In this document: one piece after another, positions 34,390 through 45,490 of the stretch
Numbering within the stretch: position 1 is the first letter of the stretch
Layout: every line of letters begins with the position of its first letter
Assembly (NCBI RefSeq): GCF_020379485.1
Contig: NC_063446.1
Coordinates: 16,056,471 to 16,120,470, forward strand
Direction: 5' to 3'
DNA from: Brassica napus
Taxonomy: Eukaryota > Streptophyta > Magnoliopsida > Brassicales > Brassicaceae
DNA length: 64,000 bases
The notes under the pieces: generated by a model
What the model was told of the DNA's origin: nothing
Seen by the model: the letters and a program-made list of their open reading frames with translations, nothing else
Database searches by the model: none
Program-made: the position numbers and the translations under genes

Positions 34390-36222
34390 ATGCTCAACTG
34401 TTGGAATGTTCCTGTTTTCGATTTCGGCAAGAAACCACCGGAGTTTGCCGCTGGCGAACCTCCCCCCTCCCCTTTTCCACCCGATCCGCCTGACCCCTCT
34501 TCCCCTCTATCCCCTGTAAACTTTCCTCCCTTATCTTCTCAGCCATCAACTGCTCCTAAGCGTTCTCAACGTAAAGGTCCTGTCTCCTCTCCTGCCTCAG
34601 CTGTAAATCCTACTCTGAGTGCTTCAACTACCATGAAAGAGTCTGGTTCTGTCTCTTTCAATGGATCTGTAGACCCTCTAATGTCTGCAAAAACTGGTTT
34701 TCCCCAAAGATCTGAAACCTTACCTGAAACCCTAACTGAAACAGTAAAACCCTCCCCTGTTCATGTACCCTCTACTGCCTCCCTTATTCATACTGATATC
34801 CAAACTAGCCCAAATACTGACCCACCATTCACTACTCTACCACCAAAACACACCTCCCCTATCTCCACAAATCAAGCCTCCTCCTCCTCTCCTGCAATTC
34901 TCCAAACTCCTTCCCTTCCCCCCTCTAGGCCCTTTCAGGTGCCTCAGCGTAGTGCTGCTCCTTCCCTGGTAGAGAAACTTAGAGCTGCAGAAGATAAGTC
35001 ACTTAAGAGGCTTGCACCTGTCTTTTTTTCTCCAACAGGTCGACCTCGGGTGATTATCCCTGATTCTGTATTTGAAAAAGGAGCTGAACTCCACAAAGAT
35101 TTTATCATTTGTTATTATAATGGTAAAGCTCCACCTTTTAACCAAATACAGAGTGTCTTCAACCACCTGTGGGGCAAAGGAAAAAGGCTTGAGATTCACA
35201 ATAACCCACTCAACCGAACTACCATAGTCAGGATCCAAAGCGAGTACCTGAGGCAAAAGATTCTTGAGAAATGTGTTTGGTATGTGGGTGACACCATGTT
35301 TCATACTGCTCAATGGTCATCAGTTCAATCTCTCACTGCTCTTCCAATTAAAGCCATAAGGATATGGGCGCACCTAACAGGCGTACCCCTCGATCTCAGG
35401 CATCTAGAAGGTCTGAGTTGGGTCGCTGGACTTGTTGGTGATCCAAAAGAAACCGATGACTTCACCAAAAACATGGTCAGCTTAACACTCTCCCATGTGA
35501 AGGTGGAAGTTGATCTAACTCAACCCCTGCCATCTGTAGTGGAATTCCAACGGCAAAGTGGCGAGGTAGTGGAAGTTGCAGTGAATTATCCCTGGGTGCC
35601 TCCCACCTGTGCGCATTGCAAAGAGCTGGGCCATATTATGAAGAATTGCCTCCATTACTCTCCACCTGAAAAAGAGACTGCTAAAGAATCAGGCCCTGGC
35701 ACTAACTCTGCAATACCAAAATCTGCGAAGAAGAAAAATGCCAAGATTTACCAACCTGTCAATAAACCTGTGGTTCGATGTGACTCCCAACCTTCTGTGG
35801 CTGAGCAAGTGGGCCTCTCTGGTCCCCCCACTGCTCCTCTGCCTTCCTTTTCCCCTCCTCCTACTGCCACTCCTGCTCATAACCCTCCCCCTGTTACCCC
35901 TTCTCCTATGGAGGTCTCTTTCTCGTCCCCTGACCCTACTCCTCGACCCTCCCTTAAGCGTTCTAGATCCTCCCCTACCCTATCCTCCCCTCCTCCCTCT
36001 TCCTCTAACCCAAACCCCTTTCTCAATCATGTACCAAGTTTTTCCACCCTATATAATACCCCCTTGTTGAACTCTTTTTCAATCCTAAATTCTTTAATAC
36101 CCTCTACTTCGTTTTCCTCCTTACCCCCTGTATCAGACCCCCTTATCCCCCCTCACTCTCCCAAATTTTTGGCTACTAAGGATTTTCCAGGCTCTGGTGA
36201 TCCTCCTGTCCCTTCCCTATGA
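34390..36222 (+). CDS. LINE ORF1 nucleic-acid-binding (gag-like) protein
   Basis: The 610-residue product has a long Pro/Ser-rich N-terminus (residues about 18-185). A DUF4283-type domain follows at about 215-370 (FEKGAELHKDFIICYYNGKA, WGKGKRLEIHNNPLNRT, AIRIWAHLTGVPLDLR). A CCHC zinc knuckle CAHCKELGHIMKNC lies at about 412-425. The C-terminus is again Pro/Ser-rich and ends at ATGA, overlapping the ORF2 start. It would coat LINE RNA. The frame is uninterrupted. Confidence 0.9.
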   Translation: MLNCWNVPVFDFGKKPPEFAAGEPPPSPFPPDPPDPSSPLSPVNFPPLSSQPSTAPKRSQRKGPVSSPASAVNPTLSASTTMKESGSVSFNGSVDPLMSAKTGFPQRSETLPETLTETVKPSPVHVPSTASLIHTDIQTSPNTDPPFTTLPPKHTSPISTNQASSSSPAILQTPSLPPSRPFQVPQRSAAPSLVEKLRAAEDKSLKRLAPVFFSPTGRPRVIIPDSVFEKGAELHKDFIICYYNGKAPPFNQIQSVFNHLWGKGKRLEIHNNPLNRTTIVRIQSEYLRQKILEKCVWYVGDTMFHTAQWSSVQSLTALPIKAIRIWAHLTGVPLDLRHLEGLSWVAGLVGDPKETDDFTKNMVSLTLSHVKVEVDLTQPLPSVVEFQRQSGEVVEVAVNYPWVPPTCAHCKELGHIMKNCLHYSPPEKETAKESGPGTNSAIPKSAKKKNAKIYQPVNKPVVRCDSQPSVAEQVGLSGPPTAPLPSFSPPPTATPAHNPPPVTPSPMEVSFSSPDPTPRPSLKRSRSSPTLSSPPPSSSNPNPFLNHVPSFSTLYNTPLLNSFSILNSLIPSTSFSSLPPVSDPLIPPHSPKFLATKDFPGSGDPPVPSL

Positions 36223-39200
36223 GTACAAAGTTCTTTTTTTGGAATGTTCGGGGTATAAATGAACCGGATAAACACAGGCCTTTTGTTAGTTGGCTTCAAT
36301 GCCATAAGCCTCTGTTCGGAACTATATTAGAATCCCATATAAAAGAACCTTTTCTGAACCCCCTTTTGTTAAAAGTATGCCCAGGCTGGTCCTACTACTC
36401 AAACCACTCCTCTGATCCTGATGGGCGCATCATTTTTATCTGGAAAGACCCTATCAAAGTCAGTATACTCTCCCAATCCCGGCAGTGTATAAACTGTATG
36501 CTGTCCATCCCTAACAAACCTCCTGTCGTCTACTCTGCAATATATGCCTCAAATCTAGGCCTGGGACGGATCGGATATCCGGGCAATTTTAAGGTATCCG
36601 GATCCGGATCCTTATCCGGCGGATCCATAATTTTACTATCCTTATCCGGATCCGGGGTTCTCGGATATCCGGGTGTCGGATATCCTCCTAAAAATTGTAA
36701 TATCCGGCGGATATCCGGATCCGGATTTGGATCCTTAAAATAAATAAAAAATAATATTAATATATATATATAAAATATTAACAATAATTTAAAATATATA
36801 TATAACATCTTTAATTATTTCTATGTACAATATTACAAAATTTACATAAAATTTATATATATTATTATAAAAATGAAAATATATTAAACAAAATTAATTT
36901 TTATATATAGATATTACTATTTTTGAAATATTTATTAATAAAACTTACGGATCCGGATATCCGGACTTAAAAATTAAGATATCCGGATCCGGATCCGGCT
37001 TTGACGGATCCAACATTTTACTATCCAGATCCGGATTCAGCCCCTCCGGATATCCGGATTTTCGGATCGGATCCGGATCGAATCTCGGATCGAATCCGGA
37101 TCTCGGATAAAAGTCCCAGGCCTACTCAAATCTGGCCGAGGAGAGAGCAGAGCTGTGGGTCGAATTACTCAATACTGCTGAGGCCTATAATTTGGATACA
37201 AGCTGCTGGCTCGTTGGGGGAGATTTTAACCAAACGCTTTTCCCATCAGAGCACTCAACTAATAGTGGAATGGGGCCAGACAGCCTCATGTACCAGTTTC
37301 AGGACTGCCTACTTCAAGCTGGCTTGTTTGACCTCCGCTACATTGGTCCCTCTCACACATGGTCAAACAAATGCCCAACAGCTCCCATTGCAAAGAAACT
37401 CGACAGGCAGCTTGTAAACAGCACCATTATATCAACTTTCCCGAATGCAACAACCACTTTTCTCCCTCCCCTGTTCTCTGACCACTCTCCTTGCGTCCTT
37501 GACCTAGCTTACACCCTCCCCTCAGCTGGAACCAAGCCTTTCAAATTCCCTAACTACCTAACCCGCCATCCCCATTTCCTCCAGCTTGTGCAAAGCTCCT
37601 GGTTTCAAACCGGAATCGAGAATCATACATTAACTCAATTTTGCTGGAAACTGAAGTTGATAAAGAGAGAACTCAAACACTTAAACAGAGAGAATTTTTC
37701 AAACATTCAAGAGAGAGTGAGCGAAGCTAACCGTTTGTTGCAATGTATGCAGGTTCAGGCGTTAAATTTTCCTTCTCCAGAGAATTTTGAGGCCGAAAGG
37801 GAGACTCATATGAGATGGTCCTTCCTACGCAGCATAGAGGAAAGCTATTTTAGACAAAAATCGAGAATAAATTGGCTGAGGGAGGGAGATTTGAATACTG
37901 CCTATTTCCACCGCATTTGTCAAGTTCGTGCTAGTTACAATGCTATAAGAGCGTTTATGACAAATTCTGGTACCTGGATCACAGACCCAATGGAGATGAG
38001 CATCCATGCTGTCTCACATTTTGACGCAATGCTAGCACCCTTGTCGAACTCCCCCTCATTAGTCTACTCAGCTCCGGCTTGGTTTGCTGAACTGACTAGT
38101 TTCAATGTGCCTCAATACCAATCCCAACTGATGATTGCGACACCTTCTTCTGAGGAGATAAAGACCTTATTTTTTAAGCTTAATCCCAATAAAGCTCTGG
38201 GGCCTGATGGACTAACCTCGGGGTTCTTCAAAGGAGCTTGGTCAATCATTGGTGATGAGACTATTACTTCTGTCAAGCAATTTTTCTCTTCATGCTTTCT
38301 CCCGGCCTCTGCGAACGCAACAATCCTAACCCTGGTGCCGAAGTTCCCTGGAGCAACAAAAATCTCAAATTTTAGGCCGGTCTCTTGTCTCAACACAGTT
38401 TATAAAGTTATTTCTAGATTGTTGGTAAAGAGACTAAAGCCTATTCTGCCTCAGCTTATTCTACCTAGTCAAACCGCTTTCGTCAAAGACAGGCTGCTCC
38501 TAGAAAATACCACTCTGGCGGGTGAGCTTATAAATGGGTATCATAGGAACAAAGGGACTAAAAAGATTACCATCAAAGTTGACATTGCAAAGGCATTTGA
38601 TACTATTTCATGGGTTTTCTTGTTCTCCTGTCTTCATGGTCTAGGTGTTCCCTCGCTTTTTCTGGCCTGGTTACGTGCTTGCATATGTACAACGAGCTTC
38701 ATGGTGGGTTATAATGGTACAGTAAACGGGTTTTTCAAAGGAAGGAGAGGGTTGAGGCAAGGAGACCCGTTGTCACCTTACATGTTTGTCATTGCAATGA
38801 ATTGCCTTTCGCACATGCTTAACAGGGCAGCAGCGGAGCAGAGGGTTAAGTTCCATGCGAAATGTGAGAAAGTAAAGCTCACACACCTGTCCTTCGCGGA
38901 TGACCTCTTGATCTTCATAGATGGGTCCCTTCATTCTGTCCAACAAGTGCTCCAACTCCTGCGGGAATTTGAAAACAGATCAGGGTTAGCAGTGAGTTTA
39001 CAAAAGACATCGTTTTTTGCCTCAGGAATGGAACAACCAGAAATAGAGATGATCCAAGCTTCAACTGGAATGGCGTGTGGCTCCCTCCCCTTTAGGTATC
39101 TCGGAGTTCCTCTTAATTCCCGGAAACTGTCTCTGGCGGGCTGTGAGACACTACTACAACAAGTGAAAGCGAAGTTTAACTCCTGGTCGGTTAAATCTTT

Positions 39201-40452
39201 ATCTTTCTCAGGACGTCTACTGCTGTTAAAAACGGTTATATCAGGGATTACCACATTCTGGTGTTCTTCTTTTATCCTACCTAAAGCGTGCATAAATAAA
39301 ATCAATTCCCTATGTAGTACCTTCCTATGGACAGGTGATGCAGATTCGAGAAATTCGGCTAGAGTGGCTTGGGATAGGGTTACTTTAACTAAGGAGCAAG
39401 GAGGTTTAGGGGTGAAAGATCTACTTACATGGAACAAGTCATGTTGCCTGCGACTAATCTGGATGATCTTTTTTAGACCTGACTCAGTATGGGTCTCCTG
39501 GTTTAAAGAAGTAATTCTAAAAGGATCAGTTCACAACTACTGGTCTACAAAGCCAAGTAACTCTTACTCGTGGCTGGTTAACAAACTGTTGAAGATGAAA
39601 AGTGTGGTTTACCCTTTCATTAGACTGCAACTTCAGAATGGTGAAACGGCGAGATTCTGGTTTGATAATTGGAGTCCGTTTGGTTGCCTTTATGACTATC
39701 TTGATGCTTCAACATCACGATTTGGGATACCTTTACACGCAACGGTGGCCTCACTCTTCAGGAGAGGTGCTTGGCGTCTTCCACCTGCAAGGTCAGACCG
39801 GTTATTACAGCTGCTATCATTCATAACAACAATCCACCTAACTACTGATGCAGACAGCTATTCATGGGAAATTGATGGTAAACCTATGTTAAGGTATGAT
39901 ACTGGAAAGGTATATCATCACCTATGTGGTGATCAGGCCGTAGTCCAATGGGCAGGTGCAGTCTGGTCGTCAAAAAGCATTCCGAGACTCTCCTTTCACT
40001 CCTGGTTGGTTGTCCTTGACCGTAACCCGACCCGTGATCGTCTCCTCTCTTGGGGTCTTCAGGTTAGCCATCTCTGTCTTCTCTGTAATGTCACCTCCGA
40101 AACCAGAAACCATCTCTACATGGATTGCCCCTATAGCTATGATCTTTGGTCTCGCTTGGCTACTAAGTGTCAGCTTCAACCTCTTCGCAACTGGTCCGAT
40201 CTCCTAAACCAGATGATTGCTCTACCGCCGCTGAAACAGAACAAGCTACTCTCCCTCTTGGCTTGGAAAGTGACGATGTACTGGCTATGGCGAGAACGGA
40301 ATCAACGACTGCATGCTAACACGTTTCGATCGGTGGACTCTCTCATCAAGACCATTGATCTCCAGATTAGAAACCAAATTCAAAGTTTCAGAGAATCAAA
40401 CCCTTCCCTTTCATCAAAGATGCTTCAATTATGGTTTTCTCACTCAAATTGA
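36219..40452 (+). pseudogene. LINE ORF2 (endonuclease and reverse transcriptase), interrupted by a hAT MITE
   Basis: ORF2 starts at the ATGA overlap with ORF1. The apurinic endonuclease-like N-terminus (FFWNVRGINEPDKHRPF, ILESH) is cut at 36555 by a 569-bp MITE; after it the frame resumes with GGDFNQT and SDHSPCVLD. The reverse transcriptase follows with NFRPVSCLN, SQTAFVKDR, ITIKVDIAKAFD, RGLRQGDPLSPY and the catalytic LSFADDLLIF. The end has LPFRYLGVPL and a zinc-binding stretch (HLCLLCNV, HLYMDCP). No RNase H is present. Without the MITE and one 8-bp duplication the frame would be open for 1218 residues; no other break was seen. Confidence 0.9.
36556..37124. mobile_element. hAT-type MITE, 569 bp, inside LINE ORF2
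   Basis: Ends are TAGGCCTGGGAC and GTCCCAGGCCTA, a perfect 12-bp inverted repeat. The flanking 8-bp target duplication CTCAAATC (36548-36555 and 37125-37132) is perfect, as expected for hAT. Both subterminal regions are packed with GGATATCCGGATCCGG-type repeats, many self-complementary, and the centre is AT-rich. No transposase. Confidence 0.95.
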
Positions 40453-40727
40453 TTGGTTTTGGAACGGTCGTCGTCGTTCTTCTTCCTGTGTTCTTACGAA
40501 AGCTCCCTCTCTCTCAAATTGACTTTCAACTGGGCTTCATCCCTCTACTCATATGGGCTTCTAACTTTCATTTTGGGGTTTCAATTATGGTTCTTTTTAA
40601 TTGGGATGTATAACTGGGCTGAACCCTATTAACCTTGTCTCTGATGTCTGTAAACTTTTTCTTTTTTTTTTCAGTTTTATTAATGGAAGTCTTGTTTAAA
40701 AAAAAAAAAACAAATAATAGTAGATAT

Positions 40728-41350
40728 CATTCTCATTATTTTATTACATAATAAATGTTAAGAGAGTGAATGGTGCCGGCAGGGATAGTCGTATGTTTAC
40801 ACTTTTCTTCGTCGCTCCTCTGCAAAGTTATGATCAATTCTATACTATTCTCTTATTTTAAGCTTATGCGTTTTCAATGAATTATTTTTCATCGAATCAT
40901 GAACCAACAACGTGTATGAGAAGAGTACCAGACCGGGCCCATAAGATGTTTACGTATTCTTATAAACTAACAGATTGGTCACTTTCTAATTTAGATATAA
41001 ATTAGTACACTGATATTTACATATTTATTAGTATGATGTAGATATTTTTGATAGACCGTAGGATCATTTGACCAGTCGCTTTGACTTTCGTCCTTGGCAC
41101 CTGATACCCGGACACGTGGTACATTAAATTGCAATCGTTAATGAGCCTGAATTCTATTCTATATTTCACTTAATGTGGTTCATTTACATTACAATGAAAA
41201 TGCTTTGTGCTGCAAGTGTTACATTCTATGATTCGCGTTATAACTTATAATAGTTGCGACTGAAACATTGAGAATAGTCGGATTCAAATTCGATTACTCC
41301 AAGACCCAAAGCCCATAAATCCACAGAGACAACAATACAAAGTAGACTAT
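40728..41350. other. Intergenic, no gene
   Basis: Sequence right of the LINE target duplication. No coding region, RNA gene or repeat recognised. Confidence 0.5.
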
Positions 41351-41973
41351 GGCTCCGATCGGTAACCATCGCTTAATCGCAGAATCACAGAAATAATAGT
41401 TAAGATGCGGAAAAAATTAATTAAGCGGCGGAAAATTTTAAAATTTGTGGAATGGTGGAATATATATTAAATTGATTAAACTATTTTATATGATATTTAT
41501 TTTTTATAACAAAAAAAACAAATAGCAATAATTAAACTAATGATTATAAATCTGAAAACAAGTAAAATGTATTAAAAATATTTTAGTTTTTATTATAAAT
41601 ATCTGGTTTATCTTTCAATATGTTTTAACAATAGATTAACATTTTATAATATAAAATTTATAATAAATTTGTATTTACAACATAACTATTCATCATTAAA
41701 AAATTACTAGTATGTATTTTAAATTTTAAGATAGTATTAACATATAATTGAATAATATAAAAGTGTTAATTTTGTAAACTTTTCCACCATAATCTACTAA
41801 AACTCACTTTTCCACTTAATAAACTTTCTCTTTATAATTTTGTCAGCAAAAATGCAGATTTGCGTTTTTGCATTTTTTTTTCAATTCCGCAACATTTTAT
41901 TGATTGGTAAAATACTTGCGGAGTCGCGTTTCATATGCCATTCCGCCATTCCGCATGGTTACCAATCAAAGCC
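41351..41973. mobile_element. hAT-like non-autonomous element, about 620 bp
   Basis: Left end GGCTCCGATCGGTAACCAT and right end ATGGTTACCAATCAAAGCC are inverted with few mismatches. Subterminal DNA is rich in CCGC/GCGG motifs (TTCCGCCATTCCGC, GCGGCGGAAAA), the centre is AT-rich, and no ORF is present. A flanking duplication could not be confirmed. Architecture resembles the element at 20.4-21.0 kb but the ends differ. Confidence 0.65.
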
Positions 41974-42016
41974 TATATTTGGAACGATAAGTTAGCTTGA
42001 GAAGACATAATCAACT

Positions 42017-42282
42017 TTTTTTTGTGATAAACCCTATCGGCTGATCCGGTCGGCCTCGGAAAGAACGCACTTAGTGCTACAGAGTGGACTGGCTACCACA
42101 CTGTCTGGCCCGAGTTTGGAATATCTTCCGACTAATGTCAGGGGGTGAACCGATCATTTGTTACGATCCACCATGTAAACCATTTGAGCCGAAGCTCAAG
42201 TCCAGACTGGTCAAATGATGATAATTTAGTTTATAGGAGAAATCGAACCCAGAACTGATGTTGATACACACCAAGCCCCAAT
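42017..42282 (-). mobile_element. SINE (tRNA-derived type), 266 bp
   Basis: On the minus strand the element starts after AGTTGATTATGT, carries TGGTGTGTATC (possible A box) and GGGTTCGATTTC (a good B box) and ends in an A-tract followed by the same AGTTGATTATGT. This 12-bp target duplication (42005-42016 and 42283-42294) is perfect. Polymerase III boxes near the 5' end and an A tail identify a SINE. It lies about 60 bp past the PIL1 relic's stop codon. Confidence 0.85.
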
Positions 42283-42339
42283 ACATAATCAACTTATCTA
42301 CAAATGTTTTATGTTTAGCGAGCGTCGACCGATAATTAA

Positions 42340-44060
42340 TTAATAACCATTGCTTCCTTTGAATTGCATTGCATCTTCTAAGTTTGATGTCGGCGCAGAC
42401 TTTGAAAATGGAGTGAAGGAAGTAGAATGAGTCCCAGGAAAACATGAAGGCACGACGAATTGGTGAGAGCAACTTTCCAGTGGAGAAAAGATGGGAGAGT
42501 TTGGGATTAGTCCTGTGTGGTGATTAAGAAAGTTGCTTAGCATTTGTGATGAGGCCTCGTTGATCCGGGAAAAACCGGTTCCTTGAAGGTTCATAGGCAA
42601 AAATTGTGGTACTGATGTTGTTGTTGCTGCTTCGCCCATATGCATTCGTAGACCCGTGGGAGAGTAATGACCCATTGCCAACATCGTACTCGTAGATGGT
42701 ATTATTCCATTTCCCATACTCATCATCTATAACGATTATTAGAACATGTTAAGAATCCTATATGTAAATAAGTTTAGTAAAATATATAACTAAGCTTTTG
42801 ATGCATTAGTGTTCACCATAATTAAATTTTAAAGATGAAACTAGCTTCTCGAGATTTAGTTTTTACATCTTACAGGTGAAAGCTAAACGCAAATTTTGAT
42901 AAGAAAAGCACTTCACAATTTGTAATTAAAGAAAAATAGACGTAAATGTAAACGCGACGATTTTTTTTTTTAACAGTTGACACGTAAATCATAATAATAA
43001 TAACAATCTCAGTTGTTTATTTAGATGAAAATCCATGAGATTTTTACTGAAATTATGTATTATTTTGAGTACCTGAACTTGAAGTTGAAGGGTCCTCATT
43101 TATTTGATAGCCTCATCCAGCAATGATACCTTGTCATCCTGTAAACAATTGAACATATTCAGAAATCTCCACAAAGAGAAGATTAACTCTCTAAGTAACT
43201 ATCTAATGTGGTTTTAAGTTAAACCTTGTAGCAGTTAGGTAGTAGATCCTGCAATTCACACAATTTCTTGCTGATCTCATTTCTTCGCTTCTGTTTTTAC
43301 AAATCACTGCCATTAGTTAGATTCCATTTCCATTCATACATTTTTAAAAATTTTGTTAAGGTGAAATTTAGTGATGAAAGCTAGTGTGTCTAAAAAGTTA
43401 TAAACTCACTCTTTCAGATAACTTATGGACTTCTGTGCTTCGTTTTTTCTTAGCCACAGTCTTTCTTGTTGTCGCAGTAACTCGTGTCTTCCCATCATCC
43501 GATCCATCATCCGACTGCAAAGCAAGAAAAATAAAATAAATTATATGATCCACCATGTGTGAAAGAATTAAGACCTTTTTCAAACAAAAAAAAGTGTGAA
43601 AGAATTAAGACAAGAATTAATCTAATTAACCATCAAATTAAATCTTACATTACTTAGATAAGTTGATTCTTCTTCTTCCATGTCACCATACTTTCTCTTT
43701 TTTAAAGAACAACAACTTTAGATCTCTCGAAGTTCCTCCAGAAAGCATCGATGAAGACGCAAAATACAGTTCCGCGGATCTTCCAACAGCTATAGATTGC
43801 TCATCAGGAGGGGCTGTGATAACTTCAACATTCTTCAAACTTTTCAAAGAATCATTCATTAATTTTGATGATTCAAAACGTTTGTTCCTTTTCCAAACAT
43901 CTCTCTCAGATTCTGTCTTGGAGGGCTTATTCTTCCTCTTCTTATCTTCATCTTGTTGTGGCCGTTGAGACTCACTCACAGGAACAACTTGCGAACCTCC
44001 AAGATTCTTGATGTTTTTCTTGAAACCCTCATCGTACTCGGTCTCATACAAATCCAAGAT
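42340..44060 (-). pseudogene. PIL1: PIL1-like bHLH transcription factor, decayed
   Basis: Exons recognised on the minus strand: about 44060-43649, 43514-43410, 43290-43225, 43138-43073 and 42726-42340. They match Arabidopsis PIL1 (At2g46970): DLYETEYDEGFKKNIK, TAPPDEQS-AVGRS, the basic region STEVHKLSER and KRRNEISKKLCELQDLLPNC, then the C-terminal MMSMGNG and LEDAMQFKGSNGY. Damage: an extra base after GTSRDL shifts the frame near 43720; the helix-2 codon before MRTLQLQ is TAA (43100-43102); and the first exon with the phytochrome-binding motif was not found. Functional PIL1 acts in shade avoidance. A copia element lies just upstream. Splice sites remain good. Confidence 0.85.
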
Positions 44061-45092
44061 ATGTAACTTGATTCAGGTTCAAAAAATTATGTAACTTATC
44101 GAACTGTATTATATAGTTCATTTATTTGCATTATGTTTTTGGAACGCTAAAATTTTTCTTTATAATTTAATTCTTACATAATTTTTATTGTAGTTTTAGA
44201 TTCTAATGCAAGTTTGATTATGATACAAACTAATGAACTAAAAATTACCATTAGCAATAATTTATTTTACCGGTACTATGGATAGATGATTTAATTTATA
44301 AAAATTAGTTAGTTTAAAGGTTTCGTGTTAAATTTTTAGTTTTAACAGTTATTTTATGGGAAACTAATTTAGTTAAAGAATTTTAGCGTCAAAAATCTTA
44401 TATATAACAATGAGCGTGTATAGTATAATTTACAACTTATGAGTTTCCTGTCTTTTGTAGGTTTTCTATGAATTAAAATCTCATAAAATAAATTACACTT
44501 CTCAATTCAAAAAGCACAAATTACATTGTCATTTTAAGAGGGAAAAACTCATCAATTTTTTAAAAATTTTTTATTACAAAAGTATATTAAAAATTCAAAA
44601 TAATATTTATTAATTTATATAAAAACTAAGTTAGTATAAACATTAAATTACTTTACATCATATCTTATCTCAATCCCCTAAATAAATCATAAATCATAAT
44701 CACTAAACTTATATTAAATAAAAATTATTTACTTATTGTATAATTTATTATTTAAATAATATTATATATATATATATTTATTAATAGATGTATATTTGTC
44801 TTTTTGGTATTTTAACGATTTTTTTTTTACAACGAACGTCTATTCTATTATTCAAATTTAAGGTGGTTTGAGTAACTAAACCGGAATAGAACAACTAATG
44901 TAGCAAAACGCTTGCTTCTTTTTTGTGTAGCATTTTTGAAACTAATATATTTTAATTTTATTTAAAAGTATTTATCATTTCAAAAAGTTATGATTTGCAA
45001 ACATATGATACTTTTTCATGGCATATAACGGTGGACCATGCAAATATATAACGTGGACCACAAAATCGCTTCCACGATGCTCCAACAATAAT
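44061..45092. other. AT-rich region between PIL1 relic and copia element
   Basis: Poly-A/T-rich DNA. No trace of the missing first exon of PIL1 was found here on the minus strand. Confidence 0.45.
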
Positions 45093-45097
45093 GCAAC

Positions 45098-45345
45098 TGT
45101 TATAAAAGAACTGGAATTTATTTGTATCGTAAGAATTTAAATAAGGGCAAAATTTTATACCCGTAGAAAGAAATAACACTGATACAGAGAGAGAATAGAA
45201 TAGAAGTGTTTTTAGGTGTGCTTTATAAACGAACGCAAATGTTCGTATATATAGAAGAAAATTTACTGTGCAAATAGTGCAGCGGGACCCACATCTTTAA
45301 TTATTTCAAACATTACGGTGGCCGCTTTTGTTTACTTTCGTAACA
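45098..45345 (-). repeat. 3' LTR of the copia element
   Basis: 248 bp, ends TGTTA...TAACA, adjacent to the polypurine tract (minus strand AAGGGGGAG at about 45346-45356). It contains TTTATAAAG, the probable TATA motif of the LTR promoter. Confidence 0.95.
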
Positions 45346-45490
45346 CTCCCCCTTGGGGGCCGGTGTCACTATCCGCTCTCGCTTAACGTCTTTGTTGCCT
45401 CGTTAAAAACCTTTCCAGGAAAACCCAATGGAAAAAACCATAGTAAGGTAAAAAGAGTACAACTACGTAAGCTCCCCCTCGAATGAACAG

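Larger units (their letters stand above)
34361..40709 (+). mobile_element. Full-length L1-type LINE with 18-bp target duplication
   Basis: ACAAATAATAGTAGATAT occurs at 34343-34360 and again at 40710-40727, directly after an A-tract (about 40698-40709). It is a perfect 18-bp target-site duplication. The element has ORF1 (34390-36222) and ORF2 (36219-40452, split by a hAT MITE), overlapping by ATGA, and about 250 bp of 3' UTR. Only about 29 bp precede ORF1, so the 5' UTR is very short or slightly truncated. Perfect flanks and nearly intact frames mark it as recent. Confidence 0.95.
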
